DNA of 41,095 nucleotides from Phaeoceros laevis (lineage: Eukaryota > Anthocerotophyta > Anthocerotopsida > Notothyladales), in assembly GCA_049999765.1 (NCBI GenBank), contig JBNGIQ010008901.1:63901-104995 (forward strand), read 5' to 3'. The translations under genes and the position numbers were made by a program. The notes under the pieces were generated by a model, which did not search any database, was not told the DNA's origin, and worked only from the letters and a program-made list of their open reading frames with translations. This document shows positions 10,635-20,417 of the stretch, in pieces (the stretch's first letter is position 1; every line of letters begins with the position of its first letter).

Positions 10635-12500
10635 TCAACCTCCGTCAGCCTGGCTTGGCTCTGAGGCCTTTCCTTGCTCTTCCTTCTTCTCATCGTCCTT
10701 GCGTACCTCCACCTTGGGGTGCTCATCCGCACCTAAGCTAGCCTTGCTTGCCTGACCTACTTGTTGCTCAGTCTCCTCCACCTGTTCAGCCGATGGTTTC
10801 ACCTCCTCAGCCGAGGATGTCTCAGGAGCGCTGGTACCCACCGCCGGCAGAGGCAGGAGCTTGTTTTTCTCCAAGCCAGCAATAAGGCGCTGGAGAGCAG
10901 TCTCTACGCACTTGCTATTGATGAGGTACTCAGTAACATCAGCCGGAGTCATGTGTGCTCCTTCAAACGCCTCTTCAATCTTCGCAAACAGGTCATGGTC
11001 CTGTATGTTCAAGTAGTTTGAAGCCAGCACCTTGAAGGCAGAGAAACCACAGTAGGAGAGGTGGATTTTCATGTCCATTCGCCCGGTCCGGAGTAGCGCT
11101 GGATCGAGCTTGTCGATGTGGTTTGTGGTGAAGATGATGATTTTTTCTGACCCACAGCATGACCAGATGCCATCGGTGAAGTTTAAAAGCCCTGACAGAG
11201 TAACACCTCCTTTCTCTTTCTCCTTGTCCTTCTCCTTGTCGTCTGCTTTCTTCTCACTTTCCGTTTTTTCCGTCGTTTTTTTGCATCGATTGGTCAGCTC
11301 GATTGTGCAATCGATGTCCTCTATGACGATAATGGACTTACTCGTAGTTTGAAGAAGAAGCTGCCTCAGCTCAGCATTATCTTTCACTGATGTCAACTCC
11401 AGATCGTATATGTCGTACTCCAGGAAGTTGGCCATGGCAGCAATCATGCTGGACTTGCCTGATGGCCACATTTTCAGTGCATTGGTATCAGGCAAGATCG
11501 AGTTTCAGTTCACACCATGCTTGAGGTTGTCAGGCAAACTTCACAAGAAAGGCACTGCTAGACTACCCCCTATGGCATGAGCTGCTCCAGAAACAGGTTC
11601 GTTGTGACTGTTACCAGTTCCAGGAGGACCATAGAGCAAGTAGCCTCTCTTCCACGCCCGGCCCACACGTTTGTAGAAGTCCTCCGCCTTGACAAACCCC
11701 TCCAGATCATCAACGATCTCCTTCTTCTGACCAGGATCCAGGGCCAAAGTGTGGAAGGTGGAGGGGTGCTGGAACGCGATGGACGACCACTTCCTGGCAC
11801 TCCAGGGATGCTTGGCGCTGTTGGTGAAGAGCTGGCGCTCTCGAGCTGCGTGCCTGGCAGTCTCGGAACTTCGTGTCACGTGGTCCAGGTAGTTATCCAG
11901 CATCTGCCATCAACCACGTGTATGTGGAACAACATCAGAAACTGAAGTCCTGAACAAGCAAAGCACGCAACAAGGCTGTTAGCATCCACGGACTACATGT
12001 AAGCAAGCAGGCTTTCTAACCTTGTCCTTGCTCGTCTTGTGAATTTTGAGCTGGAAGGAGCGTCGAGGCTCAGCCAAGTCCGGTCGGTTAATGTCGGACC
12101 TCCCCGGCATGGGGTGCTGTACGCTGGACTTCCACCAAACAGGTTCTCCCTCGAACTCCTCCTTAATCCAGCCATTGCTGGCGCTCACGATGTAGCTGGT
12201 CTTGGCTTGCCCTTTGGATCTCACCAGGGAGGCTCTGGTGGCCTTTTCCGCCGTGGTTGCGCTCAGGTGGACTTGCACATTATCGTAGAGCTCGTTAGGA
12301 TGGTGGCCGACGATCTCCGGGACCTTGTAGTAGGCATACCTGTTGAACTTGCTCAGCAGCGGGTCAAACCAGGCCAAGAGGCGATCAAAGTACTGCCGCG
12401 GCAGCATTTGGCGCAGAATGGTGACGAATCCGAGCATGGCTGTGATGTTTGCCCCCATCTGCAGCACATTGGTAGACTCGTAGATGGAGTGTCGTCCCAT
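10635..12500 (-). CDS. BCS1-like AAA-type ATPase, gene A
   Basis: Exons are 12500-12021, 11903-11615 and 11458-10635, giving 530 aa from this ATG. The N-terminal part is the plant AAA-associated region: a hydrophobic, membrane-anchor-like stretch near MLGFVTILRQMLP, then a domain ending at FQLKIHKTSKDK. The AAA domain has arm FKAEDFYKRVGRAWKRGYLLY-like sequence, Walker A GPPGTG|KSS interrupted by a phase-1 intron, Walker B IIVIEDIDC, a charged Lys/Glu insert, and sensor/arginine region TTNHIDKLDPALLRTGRMD. The tail is Glu/Lys-rich. Plant relatives are mitochondrial outer-membrane or ER AAA ATPases linked to stress and cell death. The exact substrate is unknown. The frame stays open upstream to an acceptor-like TTGCAG at about 12521, and the paralogue has a short first exon, so an upstream coding exon is possible. 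It is head-to-head with gene B. Confidence 0.85.
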
Positions 12501-13485
12501 CCTGTGAGAGAATTCCCTCCCTGCAAATGCACAGCCCCAGGGGTCAGAGATTTAAGCCAGCAACCTGTTCGAATCCAAGCAGTGAAACCTTGGAGGAAGA
12601 AGATCTGCAGTCATTGATTCCAGGGCTTCTCCATTCTGGATTCCATGCTTCTTCTGCTGAAACGTGTCTACTGACCTGAGGAGGCGCCTGAAGGGAGCAA
12701 AGGGGCGGCGCAAGACCCGAAGGGCTCCGGAGGAGGCTGGAGCAACATTGTGCCGGCAGTTCACTTAGGAACCTGCTGCTGTTTTGAGCTCTCAGGTACC
12801 TTGCGGAAGCTGCCGAGGCATTGCAGTACGGCCCCGCCACCAGCAAGGAGCTCAAAGCTAATCAAGCACGTGCACACATGCAAGCGTTCACGACGCTGTG
12901 AGGCGAAGCTTCTTCCTCTCAGCTGCTCAGGGCTTCCAGGTCTGGTCTACAGCAGCTTCAGGCTCAGTGGTGCTAGGCTTGCGCGACAAGACAACTTGGG
13001 CTGACGAGGGAAGACCGACAATCCACGTGTCCGTGTTCTATTTGCAACCCCAAGTTCGGTCGAGGGCACAACTCCTTGCCTTCTGCGAAGGTGTGCGGAT
13101 TTTGTGAAGAATCTAGCAGTAAGTGGCGAGTGGGTCCAAGCGACAAAAACCACCACCTGCCTTCGGGCCCACGCGCTGCAACGCGGCTTCTGCGGCAAGT
13201 TCTGGCCGGTTTGGAGCCGCTTGCGTGTCGCGTCTTGCGAGCACCTTGACCGGCAATTCCCGGTCTCCAACTTAGGTCGATAGGATTGAATACCGCAACA
13301 CGTGCACGACTGCTTCCTTTCTACGCCAGCGGGTCTCTGCTTGCCCACTTCCAGGGCAGAGCTGCATTTAAAGCAGCAGCCAGCCTGCCTAGCAAGGAAC
13401 CGGGCCCGGTCATCAAGCGGCAGCCCCAGCTCGCGTCTCCTCAGGATCGGTCCCCAACCCTCAGTAGCGAATTCGTTGCGGCACC
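12501..13485. promoter_or_regulatory. Shared upstream region of the divergent BCS1-like pair
   Basis: About 1 kb separates the two start codons and must hold both promoters and leaders. No TATA box or named element stands out. Minus-strand frame 12764-12552 starts Met-Asn-Cys-Arg and is Arg/Pro-rich like a targeting peptide. Splicing its nearby donor (at about 12675) to the gene A acceptor at 12521 would break the frame, so I do not call it an exon. Confidence 0.4.
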
Positions 13486-15496
13486 ATGCTGGTCGAGGGC
13501 ATCACGAAGGCTGCTGTGAACGCTACCTCCTTGGGGGCAGCAGCAGGTGAGCTGTTGCTGGCCGCTAAGATGAATGAATTCCTTCATTTCGTCATGGAGT
13601 CTAGCTCTGCATGTGGACAATTGGGATTGACACCACCCCGCCTGTCTGTTGTGATTGCAGGAATTTCCTCTCCCGAAATGGCGCAGGGATGGGCAGAACC
13701 TGGTAACATGCTGCAGATGGGAGCCAACCTTACGGCGATGCTGGGATTCTGGGCCATTCTCCGCCAAATGCTCCCCTTCGAGTACATTGATCATATCAAC
13801 AAGATGCTGGCTCCGTACCTTGACAGGTTCAATTCCTACGCCTTCTTCGACATTCCGGAGAACATCGGCGACGCCCCCAATGATCTCTTCGATGCTGTGC
13901 AAGCGCATCTCAGCTTGGCTACTGCGCAAACCGCGCACAAGGCCTCGTTGGTGCGCTCCAAAGGTGCTACCAAGGTCAGCTATGCCATGAGTGCTGGCTC
14001 CGACTGGACGCTAGAGACGTTCCAAGGGTGCCCTGTGTGGTGGAGCCTCGTTCAGCTCAACGTGGGGAAGGAGACTCAAATGCAGCTGGACAGGTCCTTC
14101 ACTCTCAAGATTCAGAAGCGGAACAAAGAGAAGGTCCGTTTGCTAGTGTGGATAACCCTTGTTTCTGTGACTGAGGCTTCCCTTCTCCTCTTTAACAAGC
14201 AGCATGCTCCTCTCTCTTTGAAGCTTGCACAACTGTGTGCACCCCTCCGATCCTGACCCTGCGCTCACCTCTGATGAACACATGTTTCTGTTGCAGATCC
14301 TGGATGCATACCTGGAACACGTAATTCGAAATGCGAAGCAAGTGAAACAGGGAAACCGGGAGAGGCAGCTGTACACCAACTCCACAGGCTCATGGTACGG
14401 CTCCCGGCTCTGGACTTCCATTCCCTTCCACCATCCCTCCACCTTTGAGACGCTTGCCCTGGACCCCGAGCAGAAGGAAATCATTTTGGATGACCTCAGA
14501 GCGTTTGTGAAAGCTGAGGATTTCTACAAACGCGTGGGGCGGGCCTGGAAGAGAGGCTACCTGCTCTATGGCCCTCCTGGCACTGGGAAAAGCTCCATGA
14601 TTGCAGCCATGGCCAACTTCCTCAATTACGACATCTATGACCTGGAGCTGACGCAAGTGAAAAACAACATGGAGCTCCGCAAGATTCTGCTGCAGACAAC
14701 AAGTAAGTCCATCATTGTGATAGAGGACATTGATTGCACGATTGACCTCCCCAACCGTGCTGAGGCATCCAAGACGGACTCGGAGAACTCGGAGAAGAAG
14801 GATGACAACCCGAAGAAAAAAGGTGACAGCGCAGGTGTCACTCTTTCGGGGCTCTTGAACTTCACTGATGGCATCTGGTCCTGCTGTGGATCCGAGAGAA
14901 TTATCGTTTTCACCACAAACCACATCCAGAAGCTTGATCCGGCTCTACTGCGCTCTGGCCGCATGGACATGAAAATCCATCTGTCCTACTGCGGCTTCCC
15001 TGCTTTCAAGGTGCTGGCAGCAAATTACCTAGGTATTCAAGACCACGACCTATTTCCCAAAGTGGAAGAAGCCATGGCAGGCTCGCACATGACTCCGGCT
15101 GATGTTACGGAGTATCTCATCAACAGCTCGGATGTGGCGACTGCTCTGCAAGAACTCATTTCCGGCTTGGAGGCGAACAAGTTGCAGCCACTGCCGACAG
15201 AGGGGGATGCCACACCGGTACTTGCTGCAACACCTGCATCTGATGATAAAACTTCAGAGGCTCAAGCGGAAACCGGTGCACCTGCTCAACGGAGGACAGA
15301 CCATGGAGCAGCAACTTCCGAGGGAGGAGAAAAAGGAGCAGCAGAGGCAGGAGAGACGCAGGGGCAAGATCAGCAGAGCTCTGCACCACTACAGCAAACT
15401 GGAGAGGATCCGAAACTTACAGCAACAATTTCGACAGTCACCGTCCCATCGGAACCGTCCACACAACAAAAGACACTGGCAGGGGCGGCGGAATAA
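13486..15496 (+). CDS. BCS1-like AAA-type ATPase, gene B
   Basis: Exons are 13486-13546, 13661-14133 and 14297-15496, giving 577 aa. A short first exon (MLVEGITKAAVNATSL) joins in frame to the hydrophobic segment near MLGFWAILRQMLP, then the AAA-associated domain ending FTLKIQKRNKEK. The AAA domain has uninterrupted Walker A GPPGTGKSS at about residue 270, Walker B IIVIEDIDC at about 318, a short charged insert, and TTNHIQKLDPALLRSGRMD. The C-terminal tail (about 140 residues) is rich in Ala, Glu, Thr and Gln and looks disordered. It is a close paralogue of gene A in inverted orientation. The introns after the first short exon and before ILDAYLEHV match the gene A layout, but gene A's Walker A intron is absent here. 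Skipping the first intron would also leave an open frame, so that splice is inferred from good sites (GTGAGC, TTGCAG). Confidence 0.88.
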
Positions 15497-17274
15497 TTGA
15501 ATGATAATGGGAGTGATGACACCACTGGATACTTTGTTCTGGCAGGGATGCCATAAGCCAGTCTATCTTGCGGCTCCTGTGGCGGGATCCTATCTGTTTA
15601 TCAGTCAGACCTGTAGATCCTGGAGCTGAGCGGCTGCTGGGACTAATGCAACAGCATGTAACACCACCTGACGCCGACAGGTTGCAAGTTTTGATTGTTG
15701 TGCCGGATAGTGCTCTGAGGCTGCCCGAGGGAGGAAGGAACTCTTCTTCGCGGGCAGCAACTTCGGTGTAAATTCGACACGCAAGGTGCGGTGCAAATTC
15801 GGCTAATTCATGAGTTTTAGCATGGGTTATCATAACCGACATGAAAATGCTGATGCATTAGGCAAAGCATCAGCAACCTAGCATAATGGTTGTGGTTATG
15901 ATTGTAATTTTATTTGACAAATGTAGTGAACGCTTGCTAAAGATCACATCAAAAGTTGCTCAAAGACCTATTAAGTTAAGGTTACCAATGTAATTAGGAG
16001 GGACGACAAAACTACATATTTCAAACAATGCCGCCTAAGAGAAGTACTCCACGGCTACCCATGGCTACTTGTCTTGGAGGTATTACAACACGACTCACCT
16101 ATAAAAGATGCCAAGATGTACCAGTACATGTACAACATAGAATGAGGGCCACTACAACAAAGAGTGAGAATGAGTACGTTTGGAAGATAAGGTTCTAAGC
16201 TAGCTATGTGCTAGGGTTCGGACAAGTCCGCAGAGAGTTAAGTCCAACGCTCCATATTTGATCTTCATTTCATCGTTCGGGTTTGGCTTCTCCATCACCA
16301 TTTCGGGGATCTGGTCTTCCGTCTTCATTTTGCGGATCTCATCTTCGGCTCTGGTCTTCGGCTCCACAGTATGACAACCTCTGAAAAGAAGTAAAGGCGC
16401 CTCAACGCCTCTTCATTGCCATCCTTATCACTACTACACAATGCATACGCTTCAGATGATGGCTAGTTATATGCCTACATATACAAGTTATCTCATGTTC
16501 GTCCTCACTGCTTTCATTCAAGTACTTCTCGATCTACCGATGAAGATCATTTTCAAATGCAGAGGTATAGATTTGTGAGGATCTAGATGCATTGGTTTGT
16601 ATATGTATCTTACGGGCTTCCAGTTTGGGATACTTATCCTTATGGTTCAGAGGACTAGTTGATGCTTATGATAGGTAGTTTCTATTTGTCCACCCTTCTT
16701 TCTGACTAGTTGATGCTTATGATAGGTAGTTTCTATTTGTCCACCCTTCTTTCTGGCTTATGATACTACTGGATATTGTTCTTCATTAGTTGGTGGTTGG
16801 TTGCATCACTCACTCCAAGTTTTTCCCTTATACAGATATAATGAAGATGTCAGTTCACAAGTTGATGAATTCTTCCCACAAACCTAGTGGCCAGGTAAGG
16901 ATCTGTGTACGAGGAGACTCTTGTCCATTGATTCCATGACACTGATAACCCTATCCGGATGGAAGTTTTGCATGCCTGACCCCTGTTGTTGTGGAAAGTC
17001 CTGCAATACTAACCCGTAGCGCCTTGGATGGGTTTAGGTTCTTCGCATGATCACGCATATACAGTAAAACGTGCACTTTCTGAAGGGTGGCAGTTTGTCT
17101 GACAGTCTTGTTTGCCGGCGCTTTAGAAACTCGTACTTGATTGATTTGTTTTGCAGCTGAGTGCAGAACTTTTACTTTGAGGATTCCATGTCCCGAAGCT
17201 GATTTTAACATGTATGGATCTTGCACATGTTTGTGTGAACTCCTCAGAGAGCCGGGGGTGCTTCCCTCCTTCTG
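15497..17274. other. Intergenic, repeat-bearing
   Basis: No coding exon is recognised. The first few hundred bases are probably the 3' region of gene B. Positions 15900-16440 contain TATAAAAG at 16100 followed by leader-like sequence and GGATCTGGTCTTC-type repeats, which could be an old LTR remnant, though no matching ends were found. A 51-bp tandem duplication lies at 16653-16754. The right end probably carries the promoter of the F-box gene. Confidence 0.4.
16653..16754. repeat. 51-bp tandem duplication
   Basis: Two head-to-tail copies (16653-16703 and 16704-16754) start GACTAGTTGATGCTTATGAT and end CCACCCTTCTTTCT. I see no mismatch between them, so the duplication is probably recent. Confidence 0.95.
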
Positions 17275-18162
17275 ATGGCCTACATGCCACCTGCACCTTC
17301 TCATCTGGAGCTGGATCCAGAACGGTGGCAGACGCTCCCACATGATATCCTGGAGATGGTTGTGGGTAAGCTGCCAGTTGTGGCCAAATTGAGGTGGGGA
17401 GTTGTGAGCAGGAAATGGCAGGCGATTCTCCGGGAGGTGAGGAGATACATTGTGCCAGGAGAGGTGAGCCAGACCAGATGCATGGCCATATACTCCGAAT
17501 ATGGAGCCATCCAGCCGGGTAACAATCTGCCCAAGGACATATCTTGCTTTCAGGTTGGACTCAGTTTCCTGCCTACGGGATTCCAGCCCGTCAGAGCAAG
17601 TGGCCCCTTCATTTTGTTCGAAAGCTTGGTGAACCATGAACTGGTTGGGATCATGAGAGGCATACAGAGGCGACTTGACGTGCAGGGCCTGTCCTTCGTT
17701 GTGGCCAATGTCATCACGCAGACTTGCCACAGGCTGCCTCTCCTTCTCCTGGCAGCCGAAACCCAACCGTCCTGCATCGACTTCCAGTACTGTGAGGCAG
17801 ATGGCAGCTACTTCGTGGATGCTGAGTTCGCAGGGAGGAGGGTGCGTGTGTTTGCCAATGGAGTTCGGGACTGGGACGGCGAACAGATGGAGGAGGTTGC
17901 TTCCGGCTCTGGACAAGTGCAGCCTGTGGGGATGGTGGCTCAACTGGGAGGGTACAGCTGCACTAGTGTCACCCCTAACGCCTATTCCAAGGCCAAGTGT
18001 GTGAAGGCCGCCTGCCTGAAAAATGGCAGCACAGTTGACTGGAGCTTTTACAACACTCAGGGCTGGGGTAATTGTGAACGTCTCCGACTTCTGTCATTCA
18101 ACCCATGTCTGTCAGCCTCTCCAAAGCCGAAAGAGAAAGGCCAGAACCAAGCAGCATTTTGA
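17275..18162 (+). CDS. F-box protein with unrecognised C-terminal domain
   Basis: A single-exon frame of 295 aa. Residues about 17-55 form an F-box: WQTLPHDILEMVVGKLP, then LRWGVVSRKWQAIL. F-box proteins are substrate receptors of SCF (SKP1-CUL1) ubiquitin ligases. The rest (about 60-295) has no Kelch, LRR or Tubby signature that I can see. It looks like a folded domain (LPLLLLAAETQPSCIDFQYC, VRVFANGVRDWDGEQ) and ends in a basic tail. The start is the first ATG and lies 16 residues before the F-box. The target is unknown. The length suits a complete small F-box protein, though a shortened Kelch-type protein cannot be excluded. Confidence 0.75.
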   Translation: MAYMPPAPSHLELDPERWQTLPHDILEMVVGKLPVVAKLRWGVVSRKWQAILREVRRYIVPGEVSQTRCMAIYSEYGAIQPGNNLPKDISCFQVGLSFLPTGFQPVRASGPFILFESLVNHELVGIMRGIQRRLDVQGLSFVVANVITQTCHRLPLLLLAAETQPSCIDFQYCEADGSYFVDAEFAGRRVRVFANGVRDWDGEQMEEVASGSGQVQPVGMVAQLGGYSCTSVTPNAYSKAKCVKAACLKNGSTVDWSFYNTQGWGNCERLRLLSFNPCLSASPKPKEKGQNQAAF

Positions 18163-20417
18163 AAGCGAAGCGAGGACAGATCGAGGTGATTTTGGAGTGT
18201 GGTGGCTGCGGTCCTGGTCTTCCCTTCTTTCCGTGTGCTTTTCCTTTGTGCTAGTAAGCATTTGGTAGAATAGTAGACACACAAACCTAGGCATGGCTGC
18301 TTGTTATTTTGGTGTGCTTCCTTATTGCCCTTACCACCCTGAACTTTGTGATGTTGACAAAGTCTGGGCAGAATCTTACAGAATACATACAAAAGCTACT
18401 ATGATATTAGTACAAGGATGTAACTTCATAGACCATTATGCCTATATGTAAAACACATGTATTGATTTCAAGCTATGCACTTCTGGTGTTAGATAGATAG
18501 CTTTTTTACGTGCGAGCTCACGGAGGGCATCTTGTTGATGCTGCACCCTAAAGGGCTAACGATACCACGCCATCCAGCTAGCCTTGGAGGTTAGGGTGAA
18601 CAATCTTTAAGGCATCCTGACCCATTTAAGTTGTGGTTGAATGGGGGAGTAGACGTGTGTTGTGAATCCTAGCCAATGGATTCATTCACTCCTTTTCCCT
18701 CAACTCATACTTTCCATCTTCAAAGAAGTTGCCAGTGTCTCTCACTCAGCAATCAAACCTGTAGCTTCTTAGCTCTGCCGCACGCTCTAGATACTCTCAT
18801 CACAGCTTACCTGGATCTCAACACCCAAAGGCTACAGCCACCAAAGTTCTGTGTGGCCTATGTGTGTTGGCATGTACATGTTACTTCGAAAGGTGCGCCT
18901 AGTACGGAACTTTTTCTGGTTCCCCGCAAGGGATTTTTTTACAGGATACAAGGAATGCAAGAGGTGAATCGTGACTTTCTGCTTTCAGGGAACATTCACT
19001 AAGGGTGGACTCATGCCAGAGTAAAAACTGTGAGGATCCAACCTCGTTCTTTATGATGAGAAACTCTCTGCACACTGTGCACAGAGACAATCCAACAAAA
19101 AACCCTGGAAAGGTCGTTACAAAGTCGGGATCAGTCCCATGGGTGGAAATGGTGGAGATTTCCATTGCACTATTCAAAGCAATTTATACCCTGGATCCTG
19201 AATTGGGACAAAAGCATCTTGTGATGGAGGAACTGCCAGCTATCTCACAAGCTCACCAGGTCCGTGCTGTGCTGAGTGACGGAATCCAGGGGGAGGGATA
19301 TGGAGGATGACAGTTTGGCCAGGTGTGCGTGGCTTCGATTCTGAGGATGGACCGATCCAGCCTGCCAGCAGCCCACTCGCAGCACCATCTGCGTTCACCT
19401 GACTGAAAGGGCCGGTCCTTCATGGTGTTCAGCAAGCGGACCGACGTGCAGCACTTCACTGCGTGCAACATCGTGATAGCCTGCTGAGTGATACGAGCCC
19501 TGACAGCGAATCCTCAAGCCCAAAAGCTCCGACAAGAGCGTTGTGGGTGTTCCCTTTGCTAAGCAAGCTGTACAGGGTAATGAAAGTTCTGAACAGCTAT
19601 GTGGGGACAACGAAGCTTCTCACATATGGTGCCACATTTTTAGGCATAGCTGGTTCTGCAGATGTCAGAGGCATTCAATGGCTTGAACCGTTCCAGGTGA
19701 GTACGTGTAGGGAATTCCTCTCAACCGGAGATTCCTCGTCGAGAACAACGCAGAAAAGTTCAGAGCTGTAGAAAAGTTCAGAGCTGTCGACAACTTCAGC
19801 GCAGGTGACCAGTTGCAGAGGCAAATTGACTTTATCTATGGGACAGAGCCATGATTTCCACAGCCCTCAAGCTTACGCTGGGCCCAAGATGATGCTGTAT
19901 AGAGCTAAACTGCTTTTAGTCTAATTGAATGTTGTTGCTCTGAACGAGCGAGTAGGACCGACTGCAACAAATAGGCAGGGGTCAGGGGAGCATCATAACG
20001 CTCCGCTCTATGATATGAACACAGCTACCTAGCTAGTTTCTGATAAATTGTCATCAGCCCAGCTGGGGGCCTCCCACAATTCCTAGCACACAATTTCGCT
20101 GGGCTGCAGGCTACACTATCACAACCGTGAAGGTCTCCCTTGATTATCCGGTGGTCTTGGAAAAAATAGATTGAGTCTGCAAGACGAGACTTCGACACCT
20201 GGTATGCACAGAAGGGATGCCTCAATTCAGGCAGAATGGCAGATAGCCCCTTCTGCTATCTTGTCTTCTCTTCTCTCCTCTTGAAATCCACCACCACAAG
20301 CAAGCCCAGATATCCAGGTGGCATGAATGACAGAATGTCACAGTGGGGGGCCAGAATAGCCCATGCTTGAGTCGCTATGATTATTCTCAGCAAAGCATGT
20401 GGTGCCACCTGCGGAGA
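18163..20417. other. Interval between convergent genes, unassigned open frames
   Basis: This 2.25-kb stretch lies between the F-box gene (+) and the GT77 gene (-). Plus-strand frames at 18676-19002, 19005-19310 and 19463-19771 have partly protein-like composition. The last ends at a possible splice donor (CCAG|GTGAGT near 19696). I could neither connect them into a gene nor match a family. They may be a decayed gene or long 3' transcripts. Confidence 0.35.

Noticed and set aside
12039-12617. Plus-strand open frame of 192 codons
   Set aside because: Antisense to exon 1 of BCS1-like gene A. No family signature.
13547-13660. Reading gene B without its first intron
   Set aside because: The frame is open, but the sites GTGAGC and TTGCAG are good and splicing keeps frame. 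The intron-encoded residues do not resemble the paralogue.
16951-17943. Minus-strand open frame of 330 codons
   Set aside because: Opposes the F-box gene and extends into its upstream DNA. No domain is seen, and the F-box strand has clear motifs.
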